From contig NC_053046.1 of the NCBI RefSeq assembly GCF_003473485.1, positions 1,622,001 to 1,686,000 of the forward strand: DNA of 64,000 bases, in the 5' to 3' direction. The stretch is from Medicago truncatula (lineage: Eukaryota; Streptophyta; Magnoliopsida; Fabales; Fabaceae). Each line of letters starts with the position of its first letter. The first letter of the stretch is position 1. Under the pieces are notes generated by a model. It did no database searches. It saw only the letters and a program-made list of their open reading frames with translations, and was not told the origin of the DNA. The translations under genes and the position numbers were made by a program. This document shows, piece after piece, positions 38,644 through 50,429 of this stretch.

Positions 38644-40922
38644 ATGTCAGCTATGCTTGCAGGTACCTCCTCTGCCACTTTCACCACAAGGAGTAACCAC
38701 TCCATCAAAAACACTCACATCAGACCTTCCAAGACACTCACTCCTCCATGTCAGGTACTCTTCTTTTCTTTGCATGATTACCTGGTCGGTAAGTAAGTAA
38801 AGTCTGATCAAATATCGTTCTGGTCAGGATTTGAACTCGGGTTTTCTCGAACAATTAATCTTTGATTGAAGTTCATTAATCATTGAGCTCAACACAAATA
38901 CAATTTAAAATCATGTCTTTAATGCTTTTTAGTCTTGCTATTGTATGTTATGCAGAAAACATCTTTGCTAGGGCTCTCACTTCATGAAGCCAAAAGGGGT
39001 GTTTCAGGATCGTTCCTAGGTGACAACAAAAGTGGTTCCTCCTCCATTGCTAGAAAGAGACTTGAGATCACTGCAAGAACTGCTGGTGCTTCAAAGACAA
39101 TTGAAGCTGAGGTTGACAAGCCACTTGGTCTCACTTTAGGCCAAAAGAATGGTGGCGGTGTTGTTATAACGGTCAGTATCTCGCTCAATTTCCCATTAAT
39201 TCAATGCTTGAAGGCATGTCTGGTATCCGACATAAGCGACACGACACTGACACATATGGTTAAATTCCAATATTTCACGTTCTCAAAATATTATTTGCGT
39301 CGATGTGTCAGTGTTGTGTCCTATGTCTAATATCCTTGTCTGTGTCGGTGCTTTTTGGTTTAAAGGGAATAATTTCAATTTCTGAATGAAGATGCGTATT
39401 ATCTTCTTTAGGCTGTTGAAGGTGGAGGGAATGCAGCAAGAGCAGGGTTAAAGTCCGGGGACCAAGTTCTATATACTAGCAGTTTCTTTGGAGATGAATT
39501 ATGGCCAGCAGATAAGCTTGGATTCACGAAAACAGCAATCAATGCTAAGCCCGACTCTGTCTACTTTGTTGTCAGCAGGTACTTTCTTGCCTTCTGCAAT
39601 CAAGCTTTGTACCATTTCCTTAATTGCATCCATTCTGTTGCTGACATAGGTTAGTTTTTGTTGGGTTAAATATGTTTTTAATTCCTATAAATTTTCAAAT
39701 TTAGTCTCTGCATAAATTTTGTTCATTTTAATTTCATAAGGACTAAACGCAGGCACTAAAAACATTCATTTTCTGTAAAAATTAATAAAAGTAGGGCTAA
39801 AATTGAATAAAATTTATGTAGGGACTAAACTGAAAAGGTCGTAGTGTTATAGGGACTACAGACATAGTTAACCCTTATTGTTATTGTTACAAAAATGTTT
39901 TCTTTGTGTCATTTTCCCATTGCAACACTACCTTGTACATATAGTGGTGAAATGGGATACATGATAACCAATAAGATATAGAAAATTGTAGGTAAGACTA
40001 AAATAAGTTCAGTATGCAATCTAATGAATTCTTGTGTATGAAGAGTATACTGTGGCACCTATTCTGTTTATCAGTTACTTTACAGCTGCAATGACATAAC
40101 AACCTGACTATTTTCATGTTTTTGTTATGAAGAGGTGGTGCTGATGTAGATGTTAAAAGGCTTCCAAAACGTCCTGCTCCTCCTCGCTTCGGGAGAAAAT
40201 TGACCGAGACTCAAAAGGCAAGAGTCGTTATTCATTTTTGAGTGAATTTCATTCATTCATGCATATCTTATCTTCCTAGTAGTATTCATTTGTCAATTTG
40301 TCATCTAGTCTAAAGATGTCCATTTTACTTGATTGAATGGTTAATAATCAAGTGTACACCAACACCATGCAGGCTAGAGCTACTCACATTTGCCTTGACT
40401 GCGGATACATATACTTCTTACCAAAATCTTTTGATGACCAGGTAAGTCCATCACATATATAAAAACTTTACTTAAAAATAATTTCCAAGAGACTTCATCT
40501 TTTTTATCTATATGCACCTGATTGAAATTGAAAGCATGTCTGGTGTCCGACATGTATTTTTTTTTTTAAATGTCTTACATGTATTGGTGTCAGACACTAC
40601 CAATGAATGTGGTTTCAGTCAATTTTTTCAAATTATTGTCAAATTCTACGTGTTTCATAGTTATTGACAGACAATTTTAGATTAAAGTTGGATTTAACAA
40701 CATGTGGTGACTGCTTTTGTGATTTGAACATTATATACGTTATTGCAGCCGGACACATATAGTTGTCCTCAATGTCAAGCACCAAAGAAGAGGTTTGCTG
40801 AGTATGATGTTAACACAGGAAGGGCTATTGGTGGTGGAGGGTTGCCTCCTATTGGAGTTATTATTGGACTTGTGGCTGGTTTAGGTGCTGCTGGAGCTTT
40901 GCTTGTTTTTGGTCTTCAGTGA
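38644..40922 (+). CDS. ENH1: ENH1-like chloroplast PDZ-rubredoxin membrane protein
   Basis: Family: plant ENH1 (enhancer of sos3-1), a plastid protein linked to salt and redox stress. Exons 38644-38754, 38956-39171, 39412-39578, 40133-40217, 40373-40441 and 40749-40922 give 273 residues. Domains in order: a Ser/Thr-rich plastid transit peptide (1 to about 75); a PDZ-like domain (about 88-165) with PLGLTLGQKNGGGVVIT and ARAGLKSGDQVLYTSSFFG; a basic linker; a rubredoxin-like iron site with Cys200, Cys203, Cys222 and Cys225 (ICLDCGYIYFLP and CPQC); and a C-terminal membrane helix (251-272, GVIIGLVAGLGAAGALLVFG). The exon 4/5 junction that restores the family sequence TQKARATHIC needs a GC donor (AG|GCAAGA after 40217), a rare but known splice type. 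The length and domain order match the family. Confidence 0.94.
38765..38895 (-). mobile_element. tRNA-derived SINE (family 3)
   Basis: On the minus strand: TTGAGCTCAATGATTAATG (A-box side), GAGTTCAAATCCTGACCAG (B-box side), then GACTTTACTTACTTACCG. It lies in ENH1 intron 1. A relative on the plus strand is at 43365. Confidence 0.55.
39663..39873. mobile_element. Mutator-like MITE in ENH1 intron 3
   Basis: Ends GGGTTAAATATGTTTTTAAT and, inverted, GGGTTAACTATGTCTGTAGT. The interior carries TTTAGTCTCTGCATAAATTT / AAATTTATGTAGGGACTAAA in inverse order. Flanks TTTTTGTT and TTATTGTT look like a diverged target duplication. Confidence 0.75.
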
Positions 40923-41109
40923 TATTTTATACTAGTATCATTATACATTAGTTTTATTGATTTTCATGACTCCAAAGATATGTCCAATCTTGGAGTTTGT
41001 ATCTCAGAAACTCCTTTATTGTATGTGCAAATTGAAGGCTTATGTATGAGATTGAACATTTGCTACAAAATGAATTGAGACTTTCTTAAAAACTGTATGC
41101 GATGATTTG

Positions 41110-41340
41110 ATAGTGAAATGTTTAGGCTAAATTAAAGGACTTATGAGTGATCAAAATAACTTAATGGATCAATCTGTTACAAACCTCAAACTTAAAGACT
41201 TATGTCTGACCAAAATAGCTTAAAAACCAATATGTTATAAACCTCAAGCTTTAATGACTTGTGTGTGATCAAAATAACTTAAAATCAATATGTTACAAAC
41301 CTTAAACTTAAAGGATCTTTAGTGTAATCTAGTCAAAGAG
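41110..41340. repeat. tandemly repeated half of a TIR element
   Basis: Three copies of a unit like GACTTATGTGTGATCAAAATAAC plus TATGTTACAAACCT, related to the right arm of the element at 21478-21865. It lies downstream of ENH1. Confidence 0.6.
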
Positions 41341-41532
41341 GAATGTTAGGGACACTCTCTTTTCAACACTCTCTCTAACACTCACTATCTTATTGGATGA
41401 AATTAATGTATGCTCTACCACTTTAAGTGGAACCATTTTTAAAGTGTGAGACCACCTTAATTTAAACCACTAAGGAATTGAGTGTTTGAAATAGCGTTAA
41501 AAAGAGTGTTGTTAGCACTTCTCTTTAGCCAA
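41337..41532. repeat. small TIR element (MITE)
   Basis: AAGAGGAATGTTAGGGACAC on the left pairs with the complement of GAGTGTTGTTAGCACTTCTC on the right; CAACACTCTC / AAGAGTGTTG pairs continue inward. No coding. Confidence 0.65.
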
Positions 41533-42073
41533 ATGGTTATTAGTGTCATTTAATTAATAATTTATACTTATTTACTATTTTTTTTTTAAAGAAGGCATAT
41601 AATTATTTACTATTTTTTTTCTAAGAAGGCATGTAATTTGTGTTTTTCTAAATGTGTACGTCGAAAGTTGTATGAATTATTTAAATTTAAAAAATTTAAA
41701 ATAAAAGTAACGAAAATTTAAATCGGAAAGACAAATTTTTAGATTCTTTATTTTAGGAACTTTTCAAAATGTTTTGAACATGTGTATAAAAAAAGAGTTA
41801 AATATGTTTTTAGTATTTATATTTTGCGCCATTTGAAGAATATTATCTACATTTTATTAAATGTTTTTAAAATTCTTATATTTTATCTCCGTTATCAAAA
41901 TAATTAATCTCTGTTGTTAATTCTTTAACGGAATGTTGATGTGACAGTTAACAGGTCTCAATTATTTTAAGATTAAATATGTTTTTAGTCCCTACATTTT
42001 GTGACTTTAAACATTTATTAAAATGTAATCCCTAGATTTTTTTGAATAAATGTAATCCCCAGATGTCAAAATT
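41533..42073. other. intergenic with degenerate MITE arms
   Basis: GAGTTAAATATGTTTTTAGT (41793) and GATTAAATATGTTTTTAGTC (41972) are separated left ends of the Mutator-like family seen at 39663. No gene. Confidence 0.45.
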
Positions 42074-42081
42074 AGAAATGA

Positions 42082-42224
42082 TCCAGAAGTCCTAGCTCAA
42101 CCTGCAAAATGCCGAAATTGTTAGGCCGGATGCCATGACCGGGGTTCGAACTCCGGTACCTCCACTTGTGTGTGTGAGTTTATAATGGCTTTGCCATTTC
42201 GCCTATCTACCAAAAAAAAAAAAA
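42082..42224 (+). mobile_element. tRNA-derived SINE (family 1), well preserved
   Basis: A box near TAGCTCAACCTG, B box GGGTTCGAACTCC, body ACCTCCACTTGTGTGTGTGA and GGCTTTGCCATTTCGCC, then a 14-A tail. An 8-bp duplication AGAAATGA flanks it (42074-42081 and 42225-42232). Confidence 0.9.
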
Positions 42225-42299
42225 AGAAATGAAATATAAAACGGCAAAATATGGTGTGTGCTTCCCTTGCATTGGTCAAACTGTCTTAGTCGGTTCCAA

Positions 42300-42444
42300 T
42301 GAGTAGAGACAACGGTTACTTTGCGGAACCTCCTTTTCGATTTCATTTCTAATCCCATTTTTTCTATCAAATTTCTCGCTATTCTTCTTCTTCTTCTTCC
42401 TCTTATCACTGTAACTGCATTAATTAATCAGAACCCACAACAAG
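42300..42444 (+). other. candidate non-coding first exon of the glycosyltransferase gene
   Basis: A CT-rich leader-like stretch (CTTCTTCTTCTTCTTCCTC) ends at a good donor CAACAAG|GTAATC. A matching acceptor GGTTAG at 44715-44716 would join it to the coding exon through a 2.3-kb intron. This is inference from splice signals only. Confidence 0.3.
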
Positions 42445-44716
42445 GTAATCAAATCAAATCCTTCGTTTTCTGCTTTAATTTTATTTTCTTCTTTCAAACC
42501 TAAGACTATTTCAATTCAAATTTAAAATTTTTGAATGTTCAACTTTACCAAGTCAAATTTCAAATTATTATTTTGACCAAAAGTCAAATTTCAAATTTTT
42601 AGCGCTTTCTTTCTTTAATTTTTCCAATTTTCTTTGTTTCACCTTTGTTTCTTACTTCAGTAAACAACAAAAGTTTCTTAATTCTTACTACTCTAATTTT
42701 ATTTTTAATAATCATGTATTATTATTATTATTAAGCTTTTTTTAAGTGTTTATGATTCCACATATATTATCCATTCTTTAATACACATTGAAATTGTTTA
42801 TTATAAGAATAAGAATCACTACTTAATTTGATAATGGAAATTAATATTAAATAATATAATATAATGAATACAATGTACAGTTATTTGACTTTTTGTGATG
42901 ATTACATACACATGACAATTTTTTAAAATTCTATAACTCTGGCATCATTTGGCTTTTCCTTCAAACAGATCTTCGTGTTCTTCAAATTCATCATAAATTC
43001 ATGATTATGAAGCTATTAAGTGAAAATTAGCAAAGTTGATGAATGGGTTGCTTTATTTTTCAGGTAAAGACTTGTTTTTGCAATACCCTTTAAGAAGTTA
43101 TGTTGAGTTAAAGATTGCTTCTTTGTTTTTATGCACTTTATCTGTTTGAAAAAAGGCCTAATTGAAAAAAATACCCATTTTGATAGTTTAACTTGATTTG
43201 TGATTTTCTGCAATTTGGGGTTTCTGATTTGGGAATTAATAGGTGTTGTAACCTTGTGCTCCTTTTTATGTGATTGTTATGAGATAAATTTTCTATCTTT
43301 GTTGCACCTTGATTTTGTGCTTTTAGCTAATGAATAGATTGGTTGTATTTTAACTAAGTGATTGAGCTCAAATGATTAACGAGCTCGACAAATCATTTAG
43401 GAAAACCCCAATTTGATTCCTCGATGGAGTAATTCTTGGCCAGACCTTACTTGCTTCTTGGCCGAGTTCCAGATTTTACTATTTTATTGTACTTCTGGAT
43501 AATACAAAAGTAAACTGTATTAATGTCTTAATCTGTAAAGCTAAGGATGTTAATACTACCCTAAAGTAAGATATATCCATAAGGAAGAGGAATCATTTTT
43601 TCCTCTTTTAACTTTTTTCATTCCTATTGATTGTAAAGTAAATACTCTGAGATGGCTTAACTTGTTGTATAGCTTTTGGATATTCCAACTGAATATTTTC
43701 CTAATGAAACACTTGTTAGCCACTGCATAACTAGGTGGCAGTGTTATTATGTTATTTCTTCTTCTGGATCTGTTCATGAAGCCTGTTTCAATACTTTCCT
43801 ATTTTTTGTTTACAAAAATTATGTAATGTTCTGCAAAAAAAAAAAAAAATTATTGATGGAGATGGACATGCTTTTGATAATTGAACTTTAGGTTTCATCT
43901 AATTACTACCTAACACTTTCTTCTTAATGTCCCAGAGTGGTTGTTTGAGGGCTGTGGCTGCATGTTACTGTATTTTCCTGTCTTATTGGAAGATCATATG
44001 ATTCGTTAAATTGATTGATATTACTAGATATTAGGGGAGGAAATTGTAAAACAAAAACAAACAAAAAGGGATTTTTCACCTGCTCCTGTGCAGAATTATC
44101 AACGAAACCTTACTGTTCTTATAGTTAACTTGGATGTAGTTTATGGAAAGGTTAACGTTTAAGTTCCAGTGGATAAACTTGCTGCAGTAACTATTTATCA
44201 ACTGCCTCTCATCCTTAGTAGTCAAGTGATTACAGTAGTTGTATGTTTTATAATACTTGAGGTGGATTGAGAGTCGTGCATGCGTTAAAGAGAGAATTGA
44301 CAACGCTAAAAATTACAGATGGGAATGTTATTTGATAAAATATTTGGAATGAATTAGCTGCACTAATGTATGAATAATTTCTGGTAATAATTAAAAATAG
44401 GTGGTGCTAGTTTAACGTGAAATGCTGGTATGAACAATAGGTTATGTATTTATTTATAGCAAGAGAAATCTTTCTAATTAAAAAGCTATAAAATACTTTG
44501 TTAAACAGGAAATTAATGATTTACAAGGCTATGAGAGTTGCATTTGATACCTCATGTAAACTTATGTATTTAATTCCATGATCTATTCCGATTTCCCAAG
44601 CTTATATTTTTTACAAACCCTGCTTGGCTTTCTTTTATCCTGGTGTACAATTTCTGCTGTCAAGTTCTCTGTATAGTAATTGTAACATTTTCCTGTTTAT
44701 TTTTACACTTGGTTAG
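42445..44716. other. probable leader intron or 5' flank
   Basis: No coding sequence recognised. It contains a family-3 SINE and otherwise ordinary AT-rich DNA. Confidence 0.4.
43365..43475 (+). mobile_element. tRNA-derived SINE (family 3)
   Basis: TTGAGCTCAAATGATTAACG, then AATTTGATTCCTCGATGGAG in the B-box position and CAGACCTTACTTGCTTCTTG. It is colinear with the minus-strand copy at 38765. Confidence 0.5.
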
Positions 44717-44856
44717 GTAAAACAAGTTTGGTCGGAGCGTGTGTTGCCATTGTTACTCTGCTGATAGCCTGATACTCTTCTATATGATATAGCTTGATCC
44801 TCTGTCCTTTTTACATCTCTTATGGTGACTGGAAGGAAGACACACACGTTGGAGTG

Positions 44857-46738
44857 ATGGTGATTATGACTCAACCAGTGAAAACAATAATTTCATCCTT
44901 TCGCGACCACGATAAGAATTCCCGTCTTTCTCCTTTGTCTCCTTGTCGGCATGGGACTCGCCAATGGCGCCCAACCCGGCTTGGTAGCTTGGCCGTTGCT
45001 ATAGCAGCACTTCTCCTGTTTACCACCGCTTGGCTTTCCCTTGTCTTCTCTGATGCAACTACCTGTTGCTTTCATCGCGTAAAAGACTGGGAAGGTAGAC
45101 ACCACTTTTTCCCTTGGAACAAGTGCGCTCCTCTTCACCTATCAAAAGCAACAATACCTCCTACCCTCCAATTTCGGACAACGTTAGATCATCCTCACAA
45201 TGGTAGCAGTATCGCAGAACAAGAAGGTTTGTCAGTTCAACATATTGTTTTTGGCATAGCTGGATCATCTCAGCTTTGGAAACGGAGGAAGGAATATATT
45301 AGACTATGGTGGCGTCCCAATGACATGCGTGGCCATGTGTGGTTAGAGGAAAAAGTGGTTGAAGAACATGGAGATGAGTTATTACCCCCTACCATGATTT
45401 CTGGAGACATTTCGTACTTCCGTTACACTAATCCCATAGGTCACCCTTCTGGCCTCCGGATTTCTCGCATTATCAAAGAAAGCTTTCGCCTTGGTCTCTC
45501 AGATGTGCGTTGGTTTGTCCTATGTGATGATGATACCATCTTCAATGTGAATAACCTAGTTGACGTTCTCAGCAAGTATAATTCCTCTGAAATGATTTAC
45601 ATAGGTAGCCCTTCAGAGAGCCATTCAGCTAATACCTATTTTAGCCACTCAATGGCCTATGGTGGTGGCGGGATTGCAATAAGTCGTCCACTTGCCAAGG
45701 CTCTCTATGAGATTCTTGATGAGTGCATTGAAAGATACCCTGGGCTTTACGGTAGTGATGATAGACTGCATGCCTGCATCACTGAACTTGGCATTCCACT
45801 TACCCGGGAGCATGGTTTTCACCAGGTAATTTGTTGATATCCGTTCTTTTGGGCTTAGGCCCCTTTTATTTTATTTTTTTAAAAAAAAGTTTCTTTTCTT
45901 TTGAACATTTGTCATATTATTACATGATAATAATGCAGCCATTTCATCACTTAGAATTGGTAATTGATCAGCACCACTTTTTCTTTTAATCTTTCAGTGG
46001 GATATAAAGGGCGATGCTCACGGTCTTCTATCCTCTCACCCAATAGCACCATTTGTGTCAATTCATCATGTTGAAGCCGTTAATCCCTTTTATCCTGGTT
46101 TGAGCTCTTTGGACAGCCTGAAGCTTTTCACAAAGGCCATGAGGGCTGAACCCAGAAGCTTTTTGCAACGTTCAATATGTTACGACCATTCCCGGCATCT
46201 AACATTTTCAGTGTCACTTGGTTATGCCATTCAAGTCCTGCCTAACATTGTTTTTCCCCGTGAGCTGGAGCGCTCTGAACGAACCTATTCTGCTTGGAAT
46301 GGTATTAGTCAAAGGAATGAATTTGATTTTGATGCTAGGGACCCACACAAATCTGTGTGTAAAAAGCCCATTCGCTTCTTCTTGAAAGATACTGGAAGAG
46401 AGGGTAATGCTTCTTGGGGTTCATATGTTCGGAATAAAGATAAAGATGATTTCAAAAGGAGACTTTTCTGCTTTCCCAACTTTCCCCCTCTACACAATGT
46501 GCGAAAGATCCAAGTAGTGGCACAACCTTTGAGCAATAATTGGCACCTGGTATGTTTCATAGTTCTTGAGCATTTCTTTTGATGTTATTGCTAGTTTTCA
46601 ATCATAGTGACATTTCTAAATTCAACTGTTTGGTTGTCCTAGGTGCCGCGTCGTCTCTGTTGCAAGCCAAGCCAAACTAGCAAGGAAATGCTACAAATCT
46701 CAGTTGGACAATGTGGGAATTGGGAAGGGGCTTTTTAG
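44857..46738 (+). CDS. DUF604 / fringe-like glycosyltransferase
   Basis: Probably a Golgi type II membrane glycosyltransferase of the GT31-related DUF604 family; donor and acceptor sugars are unknown. Exons 44857-45825, 45998-46549 and 46643-46738 give 538 residues. There is a short cytosolic N-terminus, a membrane anchor (about 43-64, GSLAVAIAALLLFTTAWLSL) and a variable stem. The catalytic core starts near 128 (HIVFGIAGSSQLWKRRKEYI). The DxD-like metal site is CDDDT (Asp224-226), followed by YGGGGIAISRPLA (268-280) and GSDDRLHACITELGIPLT, typical of the family. Further conserved blocks are QWDIKGDAHGLLSSHPIAPF, HHVEAVNPFYPG and RRLCC near the end. The start is the first in-frame Met; a second Met three codons later is also possible. 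The fairly short last exon is normal for this family. Confidence 0.92.
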
Positions 46739-47199
46739 CTCTGTATACTGATTGTGTAGATTGGTTGTGAAATGGCATGTTAGGATTACTCTCTTGTGTT
46801 TTTTTTACATGATTTGGCCTTTTGAGTGGAGAGCTAGTTCTATGCGGCATTTTTTTCACCTTGAATTGAGCTTTCTTGAACTTCTGATTTCTATGTAGAG
46901 AAAGGTTTCTAACACCAAGATGTGAGTATTCAATTTTTTCCATATATCTTCTCATTTTCTCTTTTATAGTTTGTTCTCTTCATAATTTAGAACAGTTTAC
47001 TAGGGATTGGAATAGGAGATCCATCAATAGGTCTATGCTATAGAATTAAAACAAGGTTCTAATATTCCTTCTGTAAAGTCACAATACAGTACATATAATT
47101 TTTTGTGAACAATTATATATTTCTGATATTTCTCTTGACCCCAACCCCAACCACAAATTATAGGTATCACTAACACTAAAAATTACATTAAAATTATCT
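46739..47199. other. 3' flanks of convergent genes
   Basis: The glycosyltransferase (plus) and protease (minus) converge here. Both 3' untranslated regions are expected; no other feature. Confidence 0.5.
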
Positions 47200-48495
47200 C
47201 TATTGATTGGTGCAATCGGTTGGTTTAAAGGAGATTGTCTTTCTGTCTAAATCGAATCCCATCAAAATGTTTGATTGAGCAAAATTACCAAATATATAGT
47301 CTCCATCAGTACTGCCAGCCATTGCAAAGCAAAATACCCCATCTTTTGGTGGAATGAAGGTTTGTATTGGCAGCAATTGCACATCTGCCCCCTCAAAATG
47401 AGCGGTCAAGATTGGCCCTTCTAAATTTGTCTCACTTCTGTAACAAAGTTGTGTGCCTAAATCCGGGTCATCCTCAATCGGTAACAGGCTACTCTGTACT
47501 TTCAGCTCCTCTACCAGACGTTCATAAAATTCTTGTGGGATATATGTTGCAGGTGTACCTGAATCAATCATTATATTCCCCTTGGAAAGTGTCTCAGAAG
47601 AATTAAATCTAACAAATGTGTCTCCAACGCTTATTCCTTCGAGTGTGACTAAATAAGAAGTTTGACCTTCCTCAGAGGCCAAAGGAGTTGTAACTACTCC
47701 TTCACCTGAAACATCACTTTCTTCACCAAAATTGATTGTTCCTGAAGTGTGTGCATCAGTATGAAAAGGAACCAGGCACTGGGAGAACCTTTTGCTCCCA
47801 TAGAGTGTGCCAATTTGTGAAACAAGGGACAGAGGCCCTCCACCCATTCCAATGATTCCCATATCGTTTTCGTTGAAAGTTCCTGAGTTGCTATGTCCGC
47901 ACCCAAATATAATGTCTCCAACAACAACAGGGTCGCCGTCAGTAGAACTAAAGGTAATTGCTTCCCTTGCAAGCACCCCTTTTGTCACTGACGAATCTGC
48001 ATAACTATAACTATAAGCACACATCTTTTGTGGAGAGCAGGAGTAACCAAAGAATGAACACTGTTCTGATTCACATGGAATAGGACTGTATGTTTTGGAT
48101 CTTAGAGGCTCAAACATTGGACTTTTCTGCCGATAACATCCACCACATGGTGTGCACTGTGCCCACACTAGGTCACTTCCTGTGTCAACCAAACCATATA
48201 TGTCCACTGGTGGTGATCCCAATGTGAGCTTCATGAGATAGTCACCATTGTTGGATGTCACTCTAGTGTAAGGACTTTTCTGGACAAATGATTTCTTCGG
48301 AACTTGGTAAAATGAGCGAAGTTTGTTTTTATGAAAGTTATTTGATTTGTAGAAGGGTGAATTGGGTGAGTTTTTATGGATTAGTTTAAAACTGAACCCT
48401 TTGTTGTAAGCTTCAGTTGGTGTTTGAGATAAGAATGTAAACAGAACAAAAAGGAACAAATGGAAGCAGAGAATGTTGGCCATAATGTTAAGCAA
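47200..48495 (-). CDS. nepenthesin/CDR1-like aspartic protease 1
   Basis: Secreted pepsin-type (A1B) aspartic protease. It has 431 residues and is intronless, as is usual for this plant clade. Signal peptide about 1-28 (MANILCFHLFLFVLFTFLS). The prosegment contains GFSFKLIHKNSPNSPFY. The first catalytic motif is LVDTGSDLVWAQC (Asp104). The nepenthesin-specific cysteine-rich insert is TPCGGCYRQKSPMFEP with CESEQC. The flap-side segment is YSYADSSVTKGVLAREAITF, then IFGCGHSNSGTF. The second catalytic motif is MIDSGTPATYIP (Asp311). Both aspartates are intact, so it should be active. The second Met (residue 5, at 48483) is an equally good start. CDR1 relatives act in the apoplast in defence signalling; the substrate here is unknown. 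First member of a local array. Confidence 0.95.
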   Translation of the reverse strand: MLNIMANILCFHLFLFVLFTFLSQTPTEAYNKGFSFKLIHKNSPNSPFYKSNNFHKNKLRSFYQVPKKSFVQKSPYTRVTSNNGDYLMKLTLGSPPVDIYGLVDTGSDLVWAQCTPCGGCYRQKSPMFEPLRSKTYSPIPCESEQCSFFGYSCSPQKMCAYSYSYADSSVTKGVLAREAITFSSTDGDPVVVGDIIFGCGHSNSGTFNENDMGIIGMGGGPLSLVSQIGTLYGSKRFSQCLVPFHTDAHTSGTINFGEESDVSGEGVVTTPLASEEGQTSYLVTLEGISVGDTFVRFNSSETLSKGNIMIDSGTPATYIPQEFYERLVEELKVQSSLLPIEDDPDLGTQLCYRSETNLEGPILTAHFEGADVQLLPIQTFIPPKDGVFCFAMAGSTDGDYIFGNFAQSNILMGFDLDRKTISFKPTDCTNQ

Positions 48496-48540
48496 GGGAT
48501 AAGATCATGTGAGAAGTATATGAAATTATATTTGTGCCAC

Positions 48541-48556
48541 ATATATATATATAATA
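48541..48556 (-). promoter_or_regulatory. TATA-like box of protease 1
   Basis: An AT alternation TATATATATAT some 50-60 bp upstream of the start codon on the minus strand. Confidence 0.4.
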
Positions 48557-49790
48557 GATATAACTACAGCATGTGAGTGTTGAATTTGACAGGTTTAGTC
48601 ACAAGATATAAACAATAGCAGCATGTGAGTGATTTTCTGTTTGTTACATGAGATTCAGAGAATGTTGTTCCACTATTTTATACATTCCAATAAGCAAAGG
48701 GTTCAATAAAATACCTTACCATGCACCAGGAACTGCTCCATAGAACATGTATCGTGTTAATTGACATTCAAAGATTTCCAACTTGCAACAACATTTGTTG
48801 AAAAAGCTGAGAAAACGTGATACACACTACAAAGTAACAGAAAATAACAACAAATATATGTCATAGTAAATGGATTTGTACAATGAAGATTTATGAAGTC
48901 AAACTTAGAAATACCAACCAAAACCAAACTAAGATTTATTGATTGCACGACTACTCTTTTCCTTTTTTTTTTTTTATTTTTTTTTTATTTTTTTTTTAAA
49001 GTATAATAACTTTTCATTCTGATTAAGAACGTGAAGATGACTTACTCCTTTTTCTTTACCTTTTTTTCCTCCCTTTTGGCAAGTGCTTAAGGTATCTAAA
49101 GAGTTTAGGCCTTTTGGGTCTTCAATGGGACCAATTATTGAGTTAATAGTGATACATCGTTTATTTTTACAACTCTAAAAATCATATTCTTTACTATTTT
49201 TTTCAGTCAAAACAAGAATCAACCTTGTATGTTTGCACTCATTATAAAACACACTATTTACAGACTAACGTGGGTTATTTATGTGGTTTGGTGATACAGT
49301 TCATATTACTTTACCCAATTCACGACTCTAATGTAATTAATGGTAAGTTATTGTTCATTTCTTTACCCAATTCTCTGTAATTAATGGTAAGTTATTAATG
49401 ATAAAGTCAAAGGTTGTTCTAATTATCATTTGTAACTTTACATTTGACTACTAGACTATATGATTCTTTGTTAATTTAATTCTACATAAATGACACGCAT
49501 AAATGAAAAGCTATATGGCTTTTATGTATCATTAAGAGTAACTAGAATAAAATAGAGCCCTATAAAAATAAAAATAAAGTTCAGCTCACCAAAACCAGAA
49601 GACACGATGTTTTGAGTTTTGACGTTTCTTAACATAGAAAGCATAGACCACTGTATATGATTCCCGGCACACTATATGGTAAGAAATTGTAATGTTAAGT
49701 GCTAAAAGCCTCAGACACACAACATGTTAATATGATTGTTATATCATGTTAACTTTTTAAAAAACATTTTATAGTGTCCGTAATTTAAAA
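48557..49790. other. AT-rich intergenic
   Basis: A poly-T/A run at 48962-48998. The phrase CCCAATTC...GTAATTAATGGTAAGTTATT is duplicated at about 49316-49350 and 49365-49400. No gene or transposon recognised. Confidence 0.5.
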
Positions 49791-49850
49791 ATGAAAAGTA
49801 AACCCTCCCCTCCCTTCCCCTCCTAAACCCTCCATCCAAACACACCTTTA

Positions 49851-50229
49851 GATTTTGTTTGGAAGTTTGGAGGGGAGGGTTTTAGAAAAAAGGAAGGAGC
49901 AAGTGGAAGAAATAGAAGACATTGGGAGGAGAGGACTTTGGAGGTTAATTTTTTAGTCATAATAAAAAATCCTCTTCATTTGGGGGAATTCAAAAATTGT
50001 ATTGGGGGAGGATTTTTGGAGGTTATGGAGGGTTTATATGAATTTTTCAAATTCAATCTATGTTATTATAATATTCTTAAAATTAAAAGTATATTAATTA
50101 TAAGTATTAGTTTATCATTCTCTAAAAAACTGTTCTTTCAAAAAATGTGAATATTTTGTCCATTTTTCTATATATTTCCAACCCCCAAAACCCTCCCCTC
50201 CCTTCCCCTTCAAACTCTCAAACAAAGCC
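49851..50229. mobile_element. PIF/Harbinger-like MITE
   Basis: 379 bp, flanked by TTA duplications. Ends GATTTTGTTTGGAAGTTTGG and, inverted, GGCTTTGTTTGAGAGTTTGA, followed by GAGGGGAGGG-type runs. A partial inverted end (CCCTCCCCTCCCTTCCCCTC to CCAAACACACC) abuts it at 49803-49846, so it may have landed next to or in an older copy. Confidence 0.7.
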
Positions 50230-50429
50230 TTAATGTCTTGTTACTATATTAAAATCAGAGAATAAGGGTTTATGGACCAAATTGAGCATAAAAACACATA
50301 TGAGGATTAAATAGATTATCTAAAAACATATTTCAATATCAAAATGACTAATAAAAATTATGTGTATGAATACGTTTACAATTTCGAGATGGCAATGACA
50401 TCCTCGTATAAATTCAGAAACTAAATGAT

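Noticed and set aside
42203-42503. A hydrophobic 60-codon frame (FLAILLLLLPLITVTALI) that could be a signal peptide.
   Set aside because: It arises from CTTCTTCTT repeats and does not continue into a recognisable protein. The stretch fits better as a non-coding first exon and intron of the glycosyltransferase gene.
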